64,000 nt of DNA from the NCBI GenBank assembly GCA_002150815.3, contig NDFF03000070.1, positions 186,001 to 250,000 on the forward strand. The letters run 5' to 3'. A program made the translations under genes and the position numbers. The notes beneath the pieces were generated by a model, which did no database searches, was not told the DNA's origin, and saw only the letters and a program-made list of their open reading frames with translations. Every line of letters starts with the position of its first letter. Position 1 is the first letter of the stretch. Positions 11,128 through 22,588 of the stretch are shown here, piece by piece. This DNA comes from Grammothele lineata (taxonomy: Eukaryota > Basidiomycota > Agaricomycetes > Polyporales > Polyporaceae).

Positions 11128-14088
11128 TCAGAAATCGTAGCCCTCGACCTTGAACGTGCGCCCGTAGACGAGGTAGCCCTCCATGATTTTCAGGACTGGG
11201 TCAGGCAGGCCCATGCTCAGCAGGGACCATTGGATCTTCGCGTGCCCGTGGATCTGGCCCAGCTTGAAGAAGCACCGCGCGATCTGGGTCGGGTACTGCA
11301 GTATGCATCGTTAGCCACTCTTCCTCACCCAGAACCCGGTTCAGGATGGTGAAGACGCTTACTGTCATCTCGGCATAATCACCCCACTGGTACGCGGCGA
11401 CACGAACTCCGGCCTGGAGCGAGCGTTGGATGTCGCCCTCCTCAGCATACATGTCGAGCAGCTTCGACCACGGCTTGAACGCGTAGCGCTGCGTGTCGAG
11501 GCAGCGCTGGTACGCCTCCTTCGCCTCCTCCTTGTGGTGTAGGCGCACGCCGAGGTCGCCGAGGATCTCCCATTCCAGCCCCGTCTTGCGGTACGCGACG
11601 TGCTGCGTTTTGAAGTGCGCCACTTCGGCGCGGAAGATCGTCCACACCCGCAAGTCCTGTGAAGGAAACGCACTTGGTTACGAGAGGTGGCTCACACAGA
11701 AGGACACGCACCTCGTAGAGGACCATGAACAGGTTATCTAGCCACCGCTCGCAGAGCCGCTTGTTGCTGAACGAGAACGGCTCTTGCGACGGAGACTGGC
11801 CACCGTCGCCCTCCGGGTTCTCCGCCGCCTGAACTGGCTTCTCGAGCGAGTCTCCCGCGGCGTCCTTCACCCCGTTCTCCTTCACCTCCTCCGCCTCGGC
11901 GGTACCATTCGCCTTCGCCTTCGCCTCCGCCTGTGCTTCCCGTGCGCTCTCAGTCGAGATCCGAATGGTCGGGATGCCGTTCGCAGCAACGAGCGTCTCA
12001 TCGTCTCCGTCGTCCTTGGGGGCGTCGGCGTCGGCATCCTCGTCGGGCTGAGACTGCGCGGGCGACACGACCCCGCGCGTTGACGCGTCGTCGTCCGCGT
12101 CCGCGGCCCTGCCCTGGAGCGAGTCGACGCGGCGCGGGGAGACGACCGTGCCGTCCTCGTGGACGACCTTCGTCGGGGTCGTCACGGCGGGGTGGGTGTC
12201 GCTCTGCGCCTTCTGCATGCGGTACTCCTCTTCCATGACGAAGACGGAGCTCCTCGTCTTCAGGAGTTCGTCCCAGCCGATCTGTGAGACCAGGCGGGTG
12301 AGGAGGGCGTACGCGCGTGCCCAGGTGCCGCGGAGGCCGGGGGCGGGAAGGCGAAGGAGGGCGGGATCGGCCTCGTCGTCTTCAGTCTTAATGCGTTCGG
12401 GAAGGATATCGACTATGGTGCCCTTCGGGGGTAGGTGTACGCGCGCGGGGGTGAGGTTGCGATGCGCATCCCGGCCGTTGTAGGTGAACATGGGACATGA
12501 GTTGAGAGTGAGGAGCGCCTGGTTCACGAATAGGTAAGATAGGCTTCATGAATAGATTAAACAGAAACATACATTCTCGTATTGACCAAGGTCGATATAG
12601 CATTCGGTGAGTTTCTCCCATGTCACGAATTCGCTAGGTGCACAGTTCACCGCCTGCCGGGCGAGCTTGAGAGCCCACTCATATTTCCCTTTTGATCGAA
12701 GGAACTCGCATTGGACGTGTAGTAGGGTGTAGGATTGCGGTGTTTGTTTGACAGCGGAGGCCATGATTTGAACAGCTTTCACTTCCTCGTCTGAAAGAGG
12801 CTATGACGTTTGCATAGGGCAGCGGCGACAGGAAGGTAAGACGTACTCATTCCAAGGTAGCTTTTGGCAAGTAGAGACGCGACCTCCGGCTCCCTGGCAG
12901 AGATCTTCTCGAATAGATTCGCGGCGTACTGGAAACGGCCACTGTCCCCGAAGTACTTCATAATGGCCGCTGTCAGATGGTTGGAAACTACGGTTGCTAC
13001 TTGTATCTCTGGGTCCGACCCAACTTGCCATCCTGCGAAACGATCGAATGAAGTGAGTTATCGAAGAGACTGAATTCCGAACAGTTAGAGCGCGAGGCAG
13101 CTGCAAGTGTAATGGTCCAGGAATGCGAGCACAGGGAGTACGCGCAATCACAATGAATGATCTCGTTCTCTCGCTCACGCAGAGTGTTTGGCCAACCAGA
13201 GGCGGTACCCAATCCACGGTATGACCCGGCCGAAGCAAGAGAACTCACCCTTCATGAACAGAATTTCCGCAGCTTGTAGGAAACGCAGCTCGCCCTCGGG
13301 GTTCGTGATAGGATCAAGTTTGCGGTACGCTTCGAGCCAGTATGTTGAATCGTCGGAGTAGAGAATAGCGCGGAGGAGGGCGGAGAGGAATGTCTCTTGC
13401 CAGATTTCCGGAGTTGCTTCATGTCTGCGCGACGCTAAGCGAAAGGTGACAAGACATGGACACAGCATGCGCACCTCTCGCCCCGCAAGTCCACAACATA
13501 TGCCTGAACGCCACCAGGAATCTTCACATCCACGCGGACGTCCACACGGGAGAAGGCATTGAAGCAACTAGTAACGTACCTCCATCCCAGGTCGACTGCG
13601 CATTCAAAGGTGAACACTTACCAGTAGCAGCCGCTCTTGACCTTCCACAACGCTCCTTTAGTGAACCAGCCAGCCTCCTCCTCAATGTTGTACGTCAGAG
13701 AGTTGATATATGCCGCTAATGACGCGGAGGAGGACGCATCCACACCCGAGACGTAGTGATACGAGCCGAGCTATAGCAGTACGGTAGGCGGTGGCGTCAA
13801 TAATCGTCGGGAAAGCACTCACGTCGCGCTGCCCACTTCTCCCACTAGACTTGAGAACATGCACGAGATCAGGTGGTCCAAGTTCACGGAACGTAGCTGA
13901 GGAGAGAGTATATGAGGGTCATCGCGGGGAAACTGGGGAGGATTAAGACTGACACAGGCTTTCCGTCCGCGCGAGAAGCGACTCTCCCAAGTCAACCTGC
14001 GGCATTGTCGTGAGCATTCGGAGAAACTGCTGGCAAGAGAACGCACTTCGAACAGCTCCGGCACGTCCTTGAACGCTGCGTCAGCCAT
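11128..14088 (-). CDS. Chs5-Arf1-binding protein (exomer ChAPs subunit)
   Basis: Predicted 11 exons: 14088-14047, 13996-13954, 13896-13823, 13770-13622, 13567-13475, 13424-13249, 13032-12847, 12790-12573, 12518-11712, 11656-11363, 11295-11128; 749 residues. The chain matches the Bch1/Bud7/Chs6 family along its length: GVDASSSASLAAYINSLTYN, an EEEAGWFTKGALWKVKSGC segment, WQVGSDPEIQVATVVSNHLT, TPR-like helices around KYEWALKLARQAVNCAPSEF, and a C-terminus ending EGYDF. In yeast these proteins form exomer with Chs5. They bind Arf1 at the trans-Golgi and sort cargo such as chitin synthase to the surface. An acidic, Ala/Glu/Asp-rich low-complexity insert of roughly 120 residues sits in exon 9 and is probably a disordered loop. 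All introns are 50-67 nt except intron 6, which is 216 nt. The gene is divergent from aspartate kinase. Confidence 0.9.
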
Positions 14089-14715
14089 ACTGGACGATGG
14101 GGCCCAAGGGAGTCGGAAGTGAGGATGTACGCGACGAGCGGACCGTGACGATACGTGTAGATGCTTGCGCGGGCGCTGTTCTAGACTTGGGTTTACATCG
14201 CCTTCTTACTGGTCAATCCGAGATAATAAGTGTTTGAATGCCGAGTAATCGGAAGTATTGATCCGTCCCCAATATTACTCCCGTCCGCCGGCTTGTAGCG
14301 CTCGTCCTGACGATTCTCGACATTTTACCGCCGAGTCTGCGCTCCGTGCCCGAGCTTCGCCGGACTATTTTGTCTCCACCTCCTCTCTCTTAAGACGTAC
14401 CACTACAACCGGATCGCTCGCCATGTCCAACCAGTGAAGCTTCGCCGTTTCTTATGCTCCTCATGCGACCCATGGCTATCTTGGAACTTGCTTCGCTGTT
14501 TCGCGGCCGCGTGTAGACACGAGACTACATGACCAACCATTTGAAAGTACAGAAGACAGCCCACTCAATCTCTTGAAGAATTCGTAACAAGGTGTGTGCG
14601 TCTCGTAGTGTAATTCGTCCTGCATGCGCAATGGCTGACAACGATGGAAGCCTGCCGTCGAGTCATTGCGCATAAGCAATTTACACGACCATCGCTCTTA
14701 TTGCCTACCTCGATC
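14089..14715. promoter_or_regulatory. Divergent promoter region (ChAPs / aspartate kinase)
   Basis: A 627-bp spacer between two start codons on opposite strands. I see no clear TATA box and no obvious Gcn4-type TGACTCA site, so the control elements are undetermined. Confidence 0.4.
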
Positions 14716-16963
14716 ATGTCCGCTGCGTCGACATCCCCATCCTCGTCCCGCTCCTCCTCACTATCCTCAACCGGTGGTCCACGCACCCCGCCCAACATGC
14801 ATCAAAACACCATCGACCCAGCCGCCAAGTGGCTGGTCCAAAAGTACGGCGGGACTAGTGTAGGAAAGTTTGCGGCACAGATTGCGGAGACCATCATACC
14901 GTACGTCTTCACGTTCTTCCCCGCTCACGCCCAACCAATCATGATGTCCTCATCAGGGAATACCTAGATCAACACAAAGTCGTCATCGTTTGCTCCGCTC
15001 GCTCAGGGTCTACTAAGGCTCTTGGGACGACAAATCTTCTTCTCAGGGCAGCTGCGGAGGCATTGAAGCGGGAGAGCAGCGTCTCGGAAACGCCGGGAAC
15101 CATGTCTCCGAGTGGTGTCTTCTCAAGGCTTACTCAGTATTCTTCGCCGTTCACAAGCCCGGGAAAGTCTTCACCCAAGTCAGAGTCTATTGCGCATGCC
15201 CTGGGAATGACATCCATCACGGACACGCCTCCTACATTCAATACTACAGTTGACGTCATTCGTTCCGAGCATGTCAATGCTGCGCGGTTGGCCGTACGGA
15301 ATGCTGAGATTCTGAAGGACCTAGAGGCTGAGATTGACCGGGATTGCGAATCGCTTCGATCATTCCTATTTGCTACCCAGGTACGTACGGTCATTCATTC
15401 AACGTGCATCCTCTGTTTGATTGAACGATATTCTGGCAGATCATAGACGAGATTTCCCCGCGGTCTAGAGATAGTATCATTGGGTTTGGAGAGCGTTTGG
15501 GGTGTAAACTAATGACGGCTGTATTACGGGATAGAGTGAGTGAAATTGTACTTACCGTAAATGCTCAGCCAACGCCTTCTCTTCAGAATGTCGATGCAGA
15601 GTTTGTCAGCCTAGAGAACATCATACCTGCGTCGGAGTGCGAAAACTTCTCAGAGTCGGACACGCTTGGGCAAGACTTCTACGATCGTGTCGCGGACCTG
15701 GTGGCAGAGAGGATCAAGCAGTGTGGGAGCCGGGTTCCAGTAGTTACAGGTAAATTCTTCCTCATGATAAGTGAACTCTTACTCAAAGCCCAGACAGGGT
15801 TCTTCGGGCCTGTGCCTGGATCTCTTCTCAGGCAAGTCGGGCGTGGATACACCGATCTGCTTGCTGCGCTTATGGCGGCCGGCCTGGGGGCATCCGAGCT
15901 GCAAATTTGGAAGGAAGTGGACGGAATCTTCACCGCAGACCCTCGCAAAGTACCTACAGCGAGGCTAATCCCCATCATCTCCCCAGAAGAGGCGGCCGAG
16001 CTGACGTACTACGGGAGTGAGGTCGTGCATCCCTTCACGATGGACCAGGTACGCCCGCACTTCCCTGTCTCGTCGGTGGTTGTGGTATGGGCTTGGATTT
16101 GACAGCTATCTGTAGGTTATCCGGCGGAAGATTCCTATCCGCATCAAGAACGTCGAGAACCCCCAGGGCGGAGGCACCGTCATCCATCCCGATCCCGACT
16201 TTGAACCCCCGCAACTTAATGGTTCTGACTCGGCGTATCCCCCAGTCATTCCGGCGACGAGTGCGGGGGCGAAGGCGTTCCTGCCTCTCGCGTCCCCTAC
16301 CGCAGGGGAGAGACTTGGCAAAGTGCGCCAGCCAACGGCGGTGACCATCAAAGAGCACATCATCGTGCTCAACGTCAACTCAAATCGCAAGAATGTGTCT
16401 CACGGCTTCCTCGCCAACATCTTCAGTGTGCTCGACAGGTTTGGCGTCGTGGTGGATCTCATCAGTACGAGTGAGGTGTACGTCTCTATGGCCATCGAGG
16501 AGAACCTCGACAAAAAGAAGCTCGACCGTGTTGTGAAGGAGCTTCAGAAAAGCGGCACGGTATGTTCATACCATCTCGCCTTTCTACCCCTCTCGCTCAC
16601 CACTACAACAGGTGACCGTCAGTCGCGACATGGCGATTCTCTCGCTTGTTGGGCGTTCGATGCGGAACATGATCGGTATCTCGGGACGCATGTTCACCAC
16701 CCTCGGGCAAGGGAACGTAAACATCGAGATGATCAGTCAGGGCGCGAACGAGATCAATATCTCGTGCGTCATCGACGGGCGCGACGCCGTCAAGGCGCTC
16801 AACCTCATCCACCAGAGCTGTCTGCAGATCAAGCAGGAGGGCGAGCGCGGGAGGAGTACGTACGATTTGTAGCTTCTATCCGCCGTTTACCGTCACGGGT
16901 CTCGTTATCTGGCCGCGCGGCTGACCACTCGCTTCCATTGCAGTCGGACCCTGGTTGTTCTGA
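14716..16963 (+). CDS. HOM3: Aspartate kinase (aspartokinase)
   Basis: First step of the threonine, methionine and isoleucine pathway: ATP-dependent phosphorylation of aspartate. Predicted exons 14716-14900, 14957-15380, 15440-15535, 15587-15749, 15798-16048, 16116-16559, 16612-16855 and 16944-16963; about 608 residues. Landmarks are KYGGTSVGKF near the start, GRGYTDLLAALMAAGLGASE, the ELTYYGSEVVHPFTM segment, and two C-terminal ACT domains (VNSNRKNVSHGFLANIFSVL and LVGRSMRNMIGISGRMF, then ISQGANEINISCVI), where threonine feedback acts in fungi. A Ser/Pro-rich insert of about 50 residues follows the first kinase block. Intron 3 is 51 nt and stop-free, so retention would be in frame. The end is uncertain: without the last splice the protein stops at 16872 (STYDL); with it the chain ends GPWLF. 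An upstream in-frame ATG-less extension exists; 14716 is the preferred start. Confidence 0.92.
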
Positions 16964-18634
16964 TGACTCCGCGAAAAACGAGGTCGAGGTCAAGGGTAGG
17001 GGCGGCACCTGCAGAACGTGCAGGGGGATCCTCTGATAGCTCCTGTACGCACCTGTGTGGTCCACGCGCTCCAGTCAGCAGTCGAAATCAGAAATGCGAA
17101 TGTATTACTCTCGTCATCGCAGCGGTATTGCGACGCAACGTGCGGATATGCGTGAGACGTTGTGTAAGATGCCCTGAGGCAGCCCGAAGAGGGTTGCGGG
17201 TTCCTGATCAGGTCGACTTCGGCTGAACATCCGGTGGGGGTGCGTTAATTTTGAGCCATTACGAAGAAGCATTGAATGGTGTTCTCTCGGGGGGAGGTTG
17301 GACGCATGCTGGCTGGAACATATGCCGTCATGTGAGTGATGGTCCAGGTCGACCGAAGAGAGACATCGCACGTTGTAAGCAGCGTTACGCCCTTTGCCCT
17401 CTATATTCGTCTGACGCGCTCATGTTAAGGGCAGGTCCACCTGCAGGTACATTGACTCGACGGCGATCTGCTGTGCATATACTGCATCCATTCTTCCTGC
17501 TTCCGTAGGTTCCTGCGGCAATCTTCAGGCGCATACCGGAGCTGAGGTATCTTTGTCAGAGCTAGGTGGTAACCCCACAACTCAAATCTTCATCCGATCC
17601 GTCCGCACCGGGTGACACCGCCATATGGGCCTAGTGCGCCAACCTCTCGTACCATCCGCTAATCGCGAGTGTATGTGTGGTAGTGGTGCATGCGTAGTGA
17701 CGCGCGGTAGTGCTCGACGCTGCCTCCTAGGCAAGTAGCTCCGCGCTGCGCTGTGGCGGATGAGTTTCCAACCTGCGCCGAGCACGCTCTCGCGTATGCT
17801 GAAACACGCAGGATACAACTTGTAGCGTTGGGGAGCACGAGGCACGATGGGATGTGCACACGGTTCCTACCACAGCCACCAACATGCGCGGCCGTGCCCG
17901 TGCTACCGGGGTACCTGGGCATGATTACCGTTGGTAGACATGAATGGTGGTGGGTACGTATGATGTGCGCATGTTTACATTCGGTCACGGCCGTGGTGAG
18001 TCTTCAAAAAAAGGGACACGGTCGGTGACCAAGGCCGAGATGTTCAGCCCGCATATTCGGACGTTTCCCGGAGCATAGGGGTGGATTCATTCCGAACAAT
18101 TGCTTTCTTTTTTGCATCGACGGATAATTATTCCTGGATCTGCGTAGACTTCCGCCTTCGCATCCATTCTTGGACTCTCGCCGTCACGACCTCAATGGAG
18201 TTGTATGCCACAGCCGGTCCTTCCCTGAGACCGCAGTGAGACTTCCTCTCGTAAATTAAAGAAATGGGCTGCGAGCTTTCTGTTAAGCAACCACCTGTTC
18301 TTGACACCGGCGTTGCTAGCGTGGTCACTGTCTGTCTCACGTTACACATTTGTATCGAGGTAACCATCCAATATGGGAGCGCCACCTACCCAACGTTGAT
18401 TCCGGCCCGCTGATGTCAGGCGTATGCAACAACGGACCAGGAAACGAACAATCTTGCACTCCGAAGGCTGTGGATGCTTTGTGCAAGAAGTACGCGAAGG
18501 CACAGAGGACGGTGAACTGGGCGGTCGAGGCTTGGACTGATCGTCACCGTTCCCACTTGCGAGGGCTGTTCCTGGGAACACTGCACATCACAAATCCTCC
18601 TTTTTCGTCATTCGCGCATAGAGGCGCTGTATGA
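16964..18634. other. Intergenic
   Basis: About 1.7 kb with short frames on both strands and no recognisable gene. Confidence 0.4.
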
Positions 18635-18821
18635 GAGTCCTGCGGTGGTCATTCTTTTTACGCCTCTTTCTGTCTCTTTTCTCGAAGGTAAGTAGTCTTT
18701 TCTGCTGCTGTGAGGATATAGGAGAAATGTACTAGAAATCCCGTTGTGTATAGTTTCGCCGAAAGTAAATGATACAGAAGTATTAGGCAAGCCTGCCATT
18801 ATTGGCGTGCGCTCGGGTTTG
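18635..18821 (+). repeat. Left arm of a perfect inverted repeat
   Basis: 187 bp that is the reverse complement of 18948-19134. It opens with the last 16 nt of a tRNA-Arg (gagtcctgcggtggtc), continues through the tRNA's T-rich Pol III terminator, then about 165 bp of tRNA 3' flank. Translation of corresponding frames in the two arms gives the same peptide (starting MAGLPNTSVSFTFGE) over 55 residues, which confirms the identity. Imperfect pairing continues about 20 bp into the loop. Confidence 0.93.
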
Positions 18822-18947
18822 GCAACAAGCTTATTACACGGTTGTCACTACCCACCACAGGACGACTTCAAACTAAGTCCGGTCCAAGGGACGTACCGTA
18901 CTATACAGCCGCCGTGGCCTGCCAAGATATCCGTGTGACAAGCTTGT

Positions 18948-19134
18948 CAAACCCGAGCGCACGCCAATAATGGCAGGCTTGCCTAATACTTCTGTATCAT
19001 TTACTTTCGGCGAAACTATACACAACGGGATTTCTAGTACATTTCTCCTATATCCTCACAGCAGCAGAAAAGACTACTTACCTTCGAGAAAAGAGACAGA
19101 AAGAGGCGTAAAAAGAATGACCACCGCAGGACTC
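18948..19134 (-). repeat. Right arm of the inverted repeat
   Basis: Reverse complement of 18635-18821, separated from it by a 126-bp spacer. This arm ends inside the T loop of the intact tRNA-Arg gene at 19119-19228, so it looks like the original copy and the left arm the inverted duplicate. Confidence 0.93.
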
Positions 19135-19228
19135 GAACCTGCAACCTTTTGGTGCCCCTAACCCTAGACTAGGGCTAGATAGCCGTCGGCGATCGAAGCC
19201 AAACGCGCTACCATTGCGCCAGGTAGCC
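19119..19228 (-). tRNA. tRNA-Arg (anticodon TCG) with intron
   Basis: On the minus strand the ends GGCTACC and GGTGGTC form the acceptor stem with two G-U pairs. The D arm is GCGC-AATGGTA-GCGC and the T arm GCAGG-TTCGAGT-CCTGC. The anticodon stem TTTGG/CCAAA is interrupted by an intron of roughly 37-39 nt placed just after the base 3' of the anticodon, the normal site. The loop begins CTTCGA, so the anticodon is TCG. A TTCTTTTT terminator follows the 3' end. The intron contains CCCTAACCC/GGGTTAGGG-like sequence. Confidence 0.85.
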
Positions 19229-20180
19229 ATGTTTACGGAAGAAACATCAGCGATGATATCAAGATGCTCCTGTCCGGTGGTGCGAAGCCTGCGAGAGATC
19301 TTCAGGCACCGTCCAAGGCAGTTGAGAGATCGGTCCCCCTGTGCCCATCGTCGACAGGTGATCGTAGCGAGACCGAGCGTGGACGTGTGGAGGGCGTATG
19401 TGGCTGCCAGGAGGTGGTGCCTGTGTGCCTGAGGCCGCTTGTCAAGGGCGGTTCCCGTCGAAAGCTGTGTCTGTGTAAGTGGGTCCTGCACAATCCTGAT
19501 AGAACACGCTGGAAAGGCCTCATGGCGGCGGACGAGACGCCACGAGGGGATTGAATGGCGGTAGCAAGGTTTGCGGAAACTTCGGTGCCTGACGAACAGG
19601 CACGGGCGCCGTGGGGAGGCTCACGGATAAGTAATAAACTTCAGCGCACCCGTGAACGTCCACCCGCGCGTCGAGGAGCAGGCGCTGCTGTCGCCTGCCC
19701 CCGTCACGTACATATCTCACATGCGCATCTGCGGGCGGAGCAATCAGAGGCGATCAGCGGACGAGTCAGCGTTACGCTGCGTTACGGACGGCGAAGAGAG
19801 CCCAACGCGCCAGCGCGAACGCGCCCCGATCCTAGTTGACTCCGAGTACTGCCCAGTGCGATTGAGATCTTAAGCTTGGAGACAGACGGGGCGCGCAGAT
19901 GGGGCGCTTGGCGACGGGGCAGGAGGGGTGATGATAGCGAGGGCATGAGAGAGACGAGGCACATGAACGGGGCAGGCCGGGGGGCAGAAGGGAAGGCAGG
20001 CGTGCGGAATCGCGGATGGCGGTGCGTGATTGCTGCTGGGCTGGAGAGAGTTTGAGGAGGTGAAATTTCCGGACAAGCCGCCGAAGACGGACGCGGTCGC
20101 ATCGGGCGCTTCGCAGTCCGTCGCGAAGCAGGCGCCTGTCCTCCCGCCATTTCTTGCTGCAGCCAACCCCGAGCGTTCAT
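19229..20180. other. Intergenic, upstream of G-alpha gene
   Basis: About 950 bp with no recognisable gene. Confidence 0.4.
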
Positions 20181-22588
20181 ATGTCTGTCATCTTTTCCAC
20201 CTCCGCTCCCCCGCCTCCCTCCCCTTCCTCCCCGTCCCGTCCGGCCCTCTTCCGACCCAACCCCCCGCCCATGCCCGTCTCACGCTCGCCCCAGGACCGC
20301 GACCCGCTTTCCGCCGCCCTCCGCCCGCCCATAGACGAGACCGAGGAGGAGAAGGCTTCTCGTCTCGCTGAGGAGGACGCCGCCAAACGCGTCAGCCATG
20401 CCATAGACGAGGCCATCCGTCTCGAAAAGCAGCAGCGCAAGAAACACAAGCTCGTCCGTCTCCTCCTCCTTGGCCAGAGCGAGTCCGGTACGTCCTGCCC
20501 TCCCAGACGCGCCCAGGAACCGCGCACCCATGCTAATCCGCCCAGGCAAATCCACCACCCTACGCCGTGAGTCTTCCTGTTTCTGCGTGAACGTGGGGGT
20601 CTGTCGCGTTCGCCGGAAGACGCGTTAGTGGGATCGCTGGATCGTCGCAAAGGCACCTCTCCCCGCGAGTGCTTCGATCACTCTTCCCCCACGTTACCCG
20701 GCCCGTGCTATCCAAGCGAGTGCATCCCGTACATTCCGCTCTATGTCCCGCCTTCCCTACGCCGCCCAGGCCCTCACGCTGATTCTCGCCCGCGGTTATG
20801 TCCGTCTTACTAACACCCCTTCCAGAATTCCAGAGGTTATACACGCCCAACGCGTTCCGCGAGGAACGTATCCTATGGCGCGCCGTAATTCAGCTCAATA
20901 TTGTCCGGTCCATCCATACTATCCTAGACACCTTGACCGACATTCGGAGACGCGACATCTACCCCTCGACCCCTTACACGTCCGATCCGGACTCGGATTC
21001 AGAATCCGAGCACCATATCGCCCTCCCTCCTCACTTAGAGGAGCTCCGCCGGCGATTGTATCCTTTGCGGCATGTCGAATCCCTCCTCATCGCCAAACTT
21101 TGCCCCACGAACGAGCACGAGGCCACATCACTCGGCTACGGTGGGAGCAATAGCGTGAACGGCAACGTCCCTTCTCCCTGGCACCAGTCCTCCGCACATG
21201 CATTCCACAATAACGAGGTATTTGTGCGCCCGGGGGCAGCATGGAAGTCGCGCAGTACCGGCCGACCTCAGTCCGCAGGCACTACCGGCCAGGAAACCAT
21301 CGACGAGTGTCAGTCCATGCTCCATCACTGTCGGCCGGATATAATCACGCTGTGGAACGACTCTGTCGTCCGCCATGTACTTCGACGCCGGAAAGTACGT
21401 ATGGAGGAGAGCCCTGGATTGTGAGTGACCTGTCTCCATCTGCCGCTCGTAGAAACTCATGTCGTGCAGCTACCTCAACGAGATTGAGCGCGTCGCTGCC
21501 ATTCAGTACTTTCCATCAGATGGTATGGGGCCCACCGGTGTGCTCTGTAATTCAGTACGCTAACCCAGCTTGACAGACGACGTGTTAAAGGCACGGCTGA
21601 AGACGGTGGGCGTGTCTGAATATAGCTTCCACATGGAGGCCGGCGATGAGCGCGGGACAGAATGGCGAATCATCGACGTCGGCGGGTCTCGGTCACAGGT
21701 TCGTACACTTCCTTGCCCGCTTGAATCACTCTGCTGACTCGGCTGATGCAGCGGCGTGAGTGGCCTGTCTTCGCGGTCTGATGAGTTATATTGAAATCTC
21801 GCTGTAGCCACCTGGGTGCCATTCTTCGATGATGGTGAGTACACGGGTTATGCTTGTGTCGCTCAACGTTTCGATTTATGAATGTCTCCCGCTTGCAGTA
21901 AACGGTGAGCCTTCCGCGTCTACCGTTGCGGCCTTTGAGCTCATTCCGGCTAGCTATCATCTTCTTGGCCCCAATATCTGCCTTCGATCAGGTCTTGACC
22001 GAGGATCGGAGTGTGAATCGACTGGTGCGCCGATCGCAGCCCACGCCGCTTTTCACACAATTGACCGGGCCGCGCAGGAGGACAGCGTCCTGCTTTGGAA
22101 GGAGGTCTGCTCGAATAAGCTCCTCGCCAAGGTCGACCTCGTGCTGTTCCTGAACAAATGCGACATCTTGGAGTCGAAGCTCAGATCGGGCATCCGGCTT
22201 AGCAAATACGTCCGCAGCTTCGGCGAGCGGCCGAACGACCCGGACGTTGCCCAGAAGTGTCAGTGACGGGCCCTCTTCACGCTCCCTTCACGGTCTGACA
22301 GGCACGCACAGACTTCAAGAGCAAGTTCAGTGCTATCCACCGCGAACACTCGCCAATACCGAGGAAATTTTACGGATTCTGCACGTCTGTTACTGTACGT
22401 GCTTGTAGCGCACTTCGTGACTGGTAGATTGTTGACGGACTTCCTCCGTCAGGATACAACTACCACCGGGGGAATCATTGCTGCAGGTATGTCTGTGTCG
22501 TTCCCGACGTGGTCACTGGGGTCCTGAACATCTCCCAGTAAAGGATATGGTGCTCCGAGAGCACCTCAGGGCCTCCAAGTTGCTATAG
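20181..22588 (+). CDS. Heterotrimeric G-protein alpha subunit, divergent
   Basis: Predicted 13 exons: 20181-20487, 20544-20564, 20826-21420, 21470-21522, 21577-21698, 21752-21755, 21808-21834, 21899-21904, 21954-22024, 22078-22258, 22312-22394, 22453-22486, 22539-22588; 517 residues. The GTP-binding loop is GQSESGKSTTLRQFQ (canonical GAGESGKS). An acidic insert of over 100 residues lies in the helical domain, as in the expanded basidiomycete G-alpha family. Switch I keeps the Arg and Thr (ARLKTVG). Switch II reads IDVGGSRSQR, with Ser in place of the catalytic Gln of DVGGQ. FLNKCD supplies the NKxD guanine contact, and the TCAT box is replaced by CTSVTDT. There is no N-terminal Gly-2/Cys-3 lipidation motif; the first 60 residues are Ser/Pro-rich. 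Exons 6 and 8 are only 4 and 6 nt. The protein could bind GTP yet hydrolyse it slowly (inference). Confidence 0.88.
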
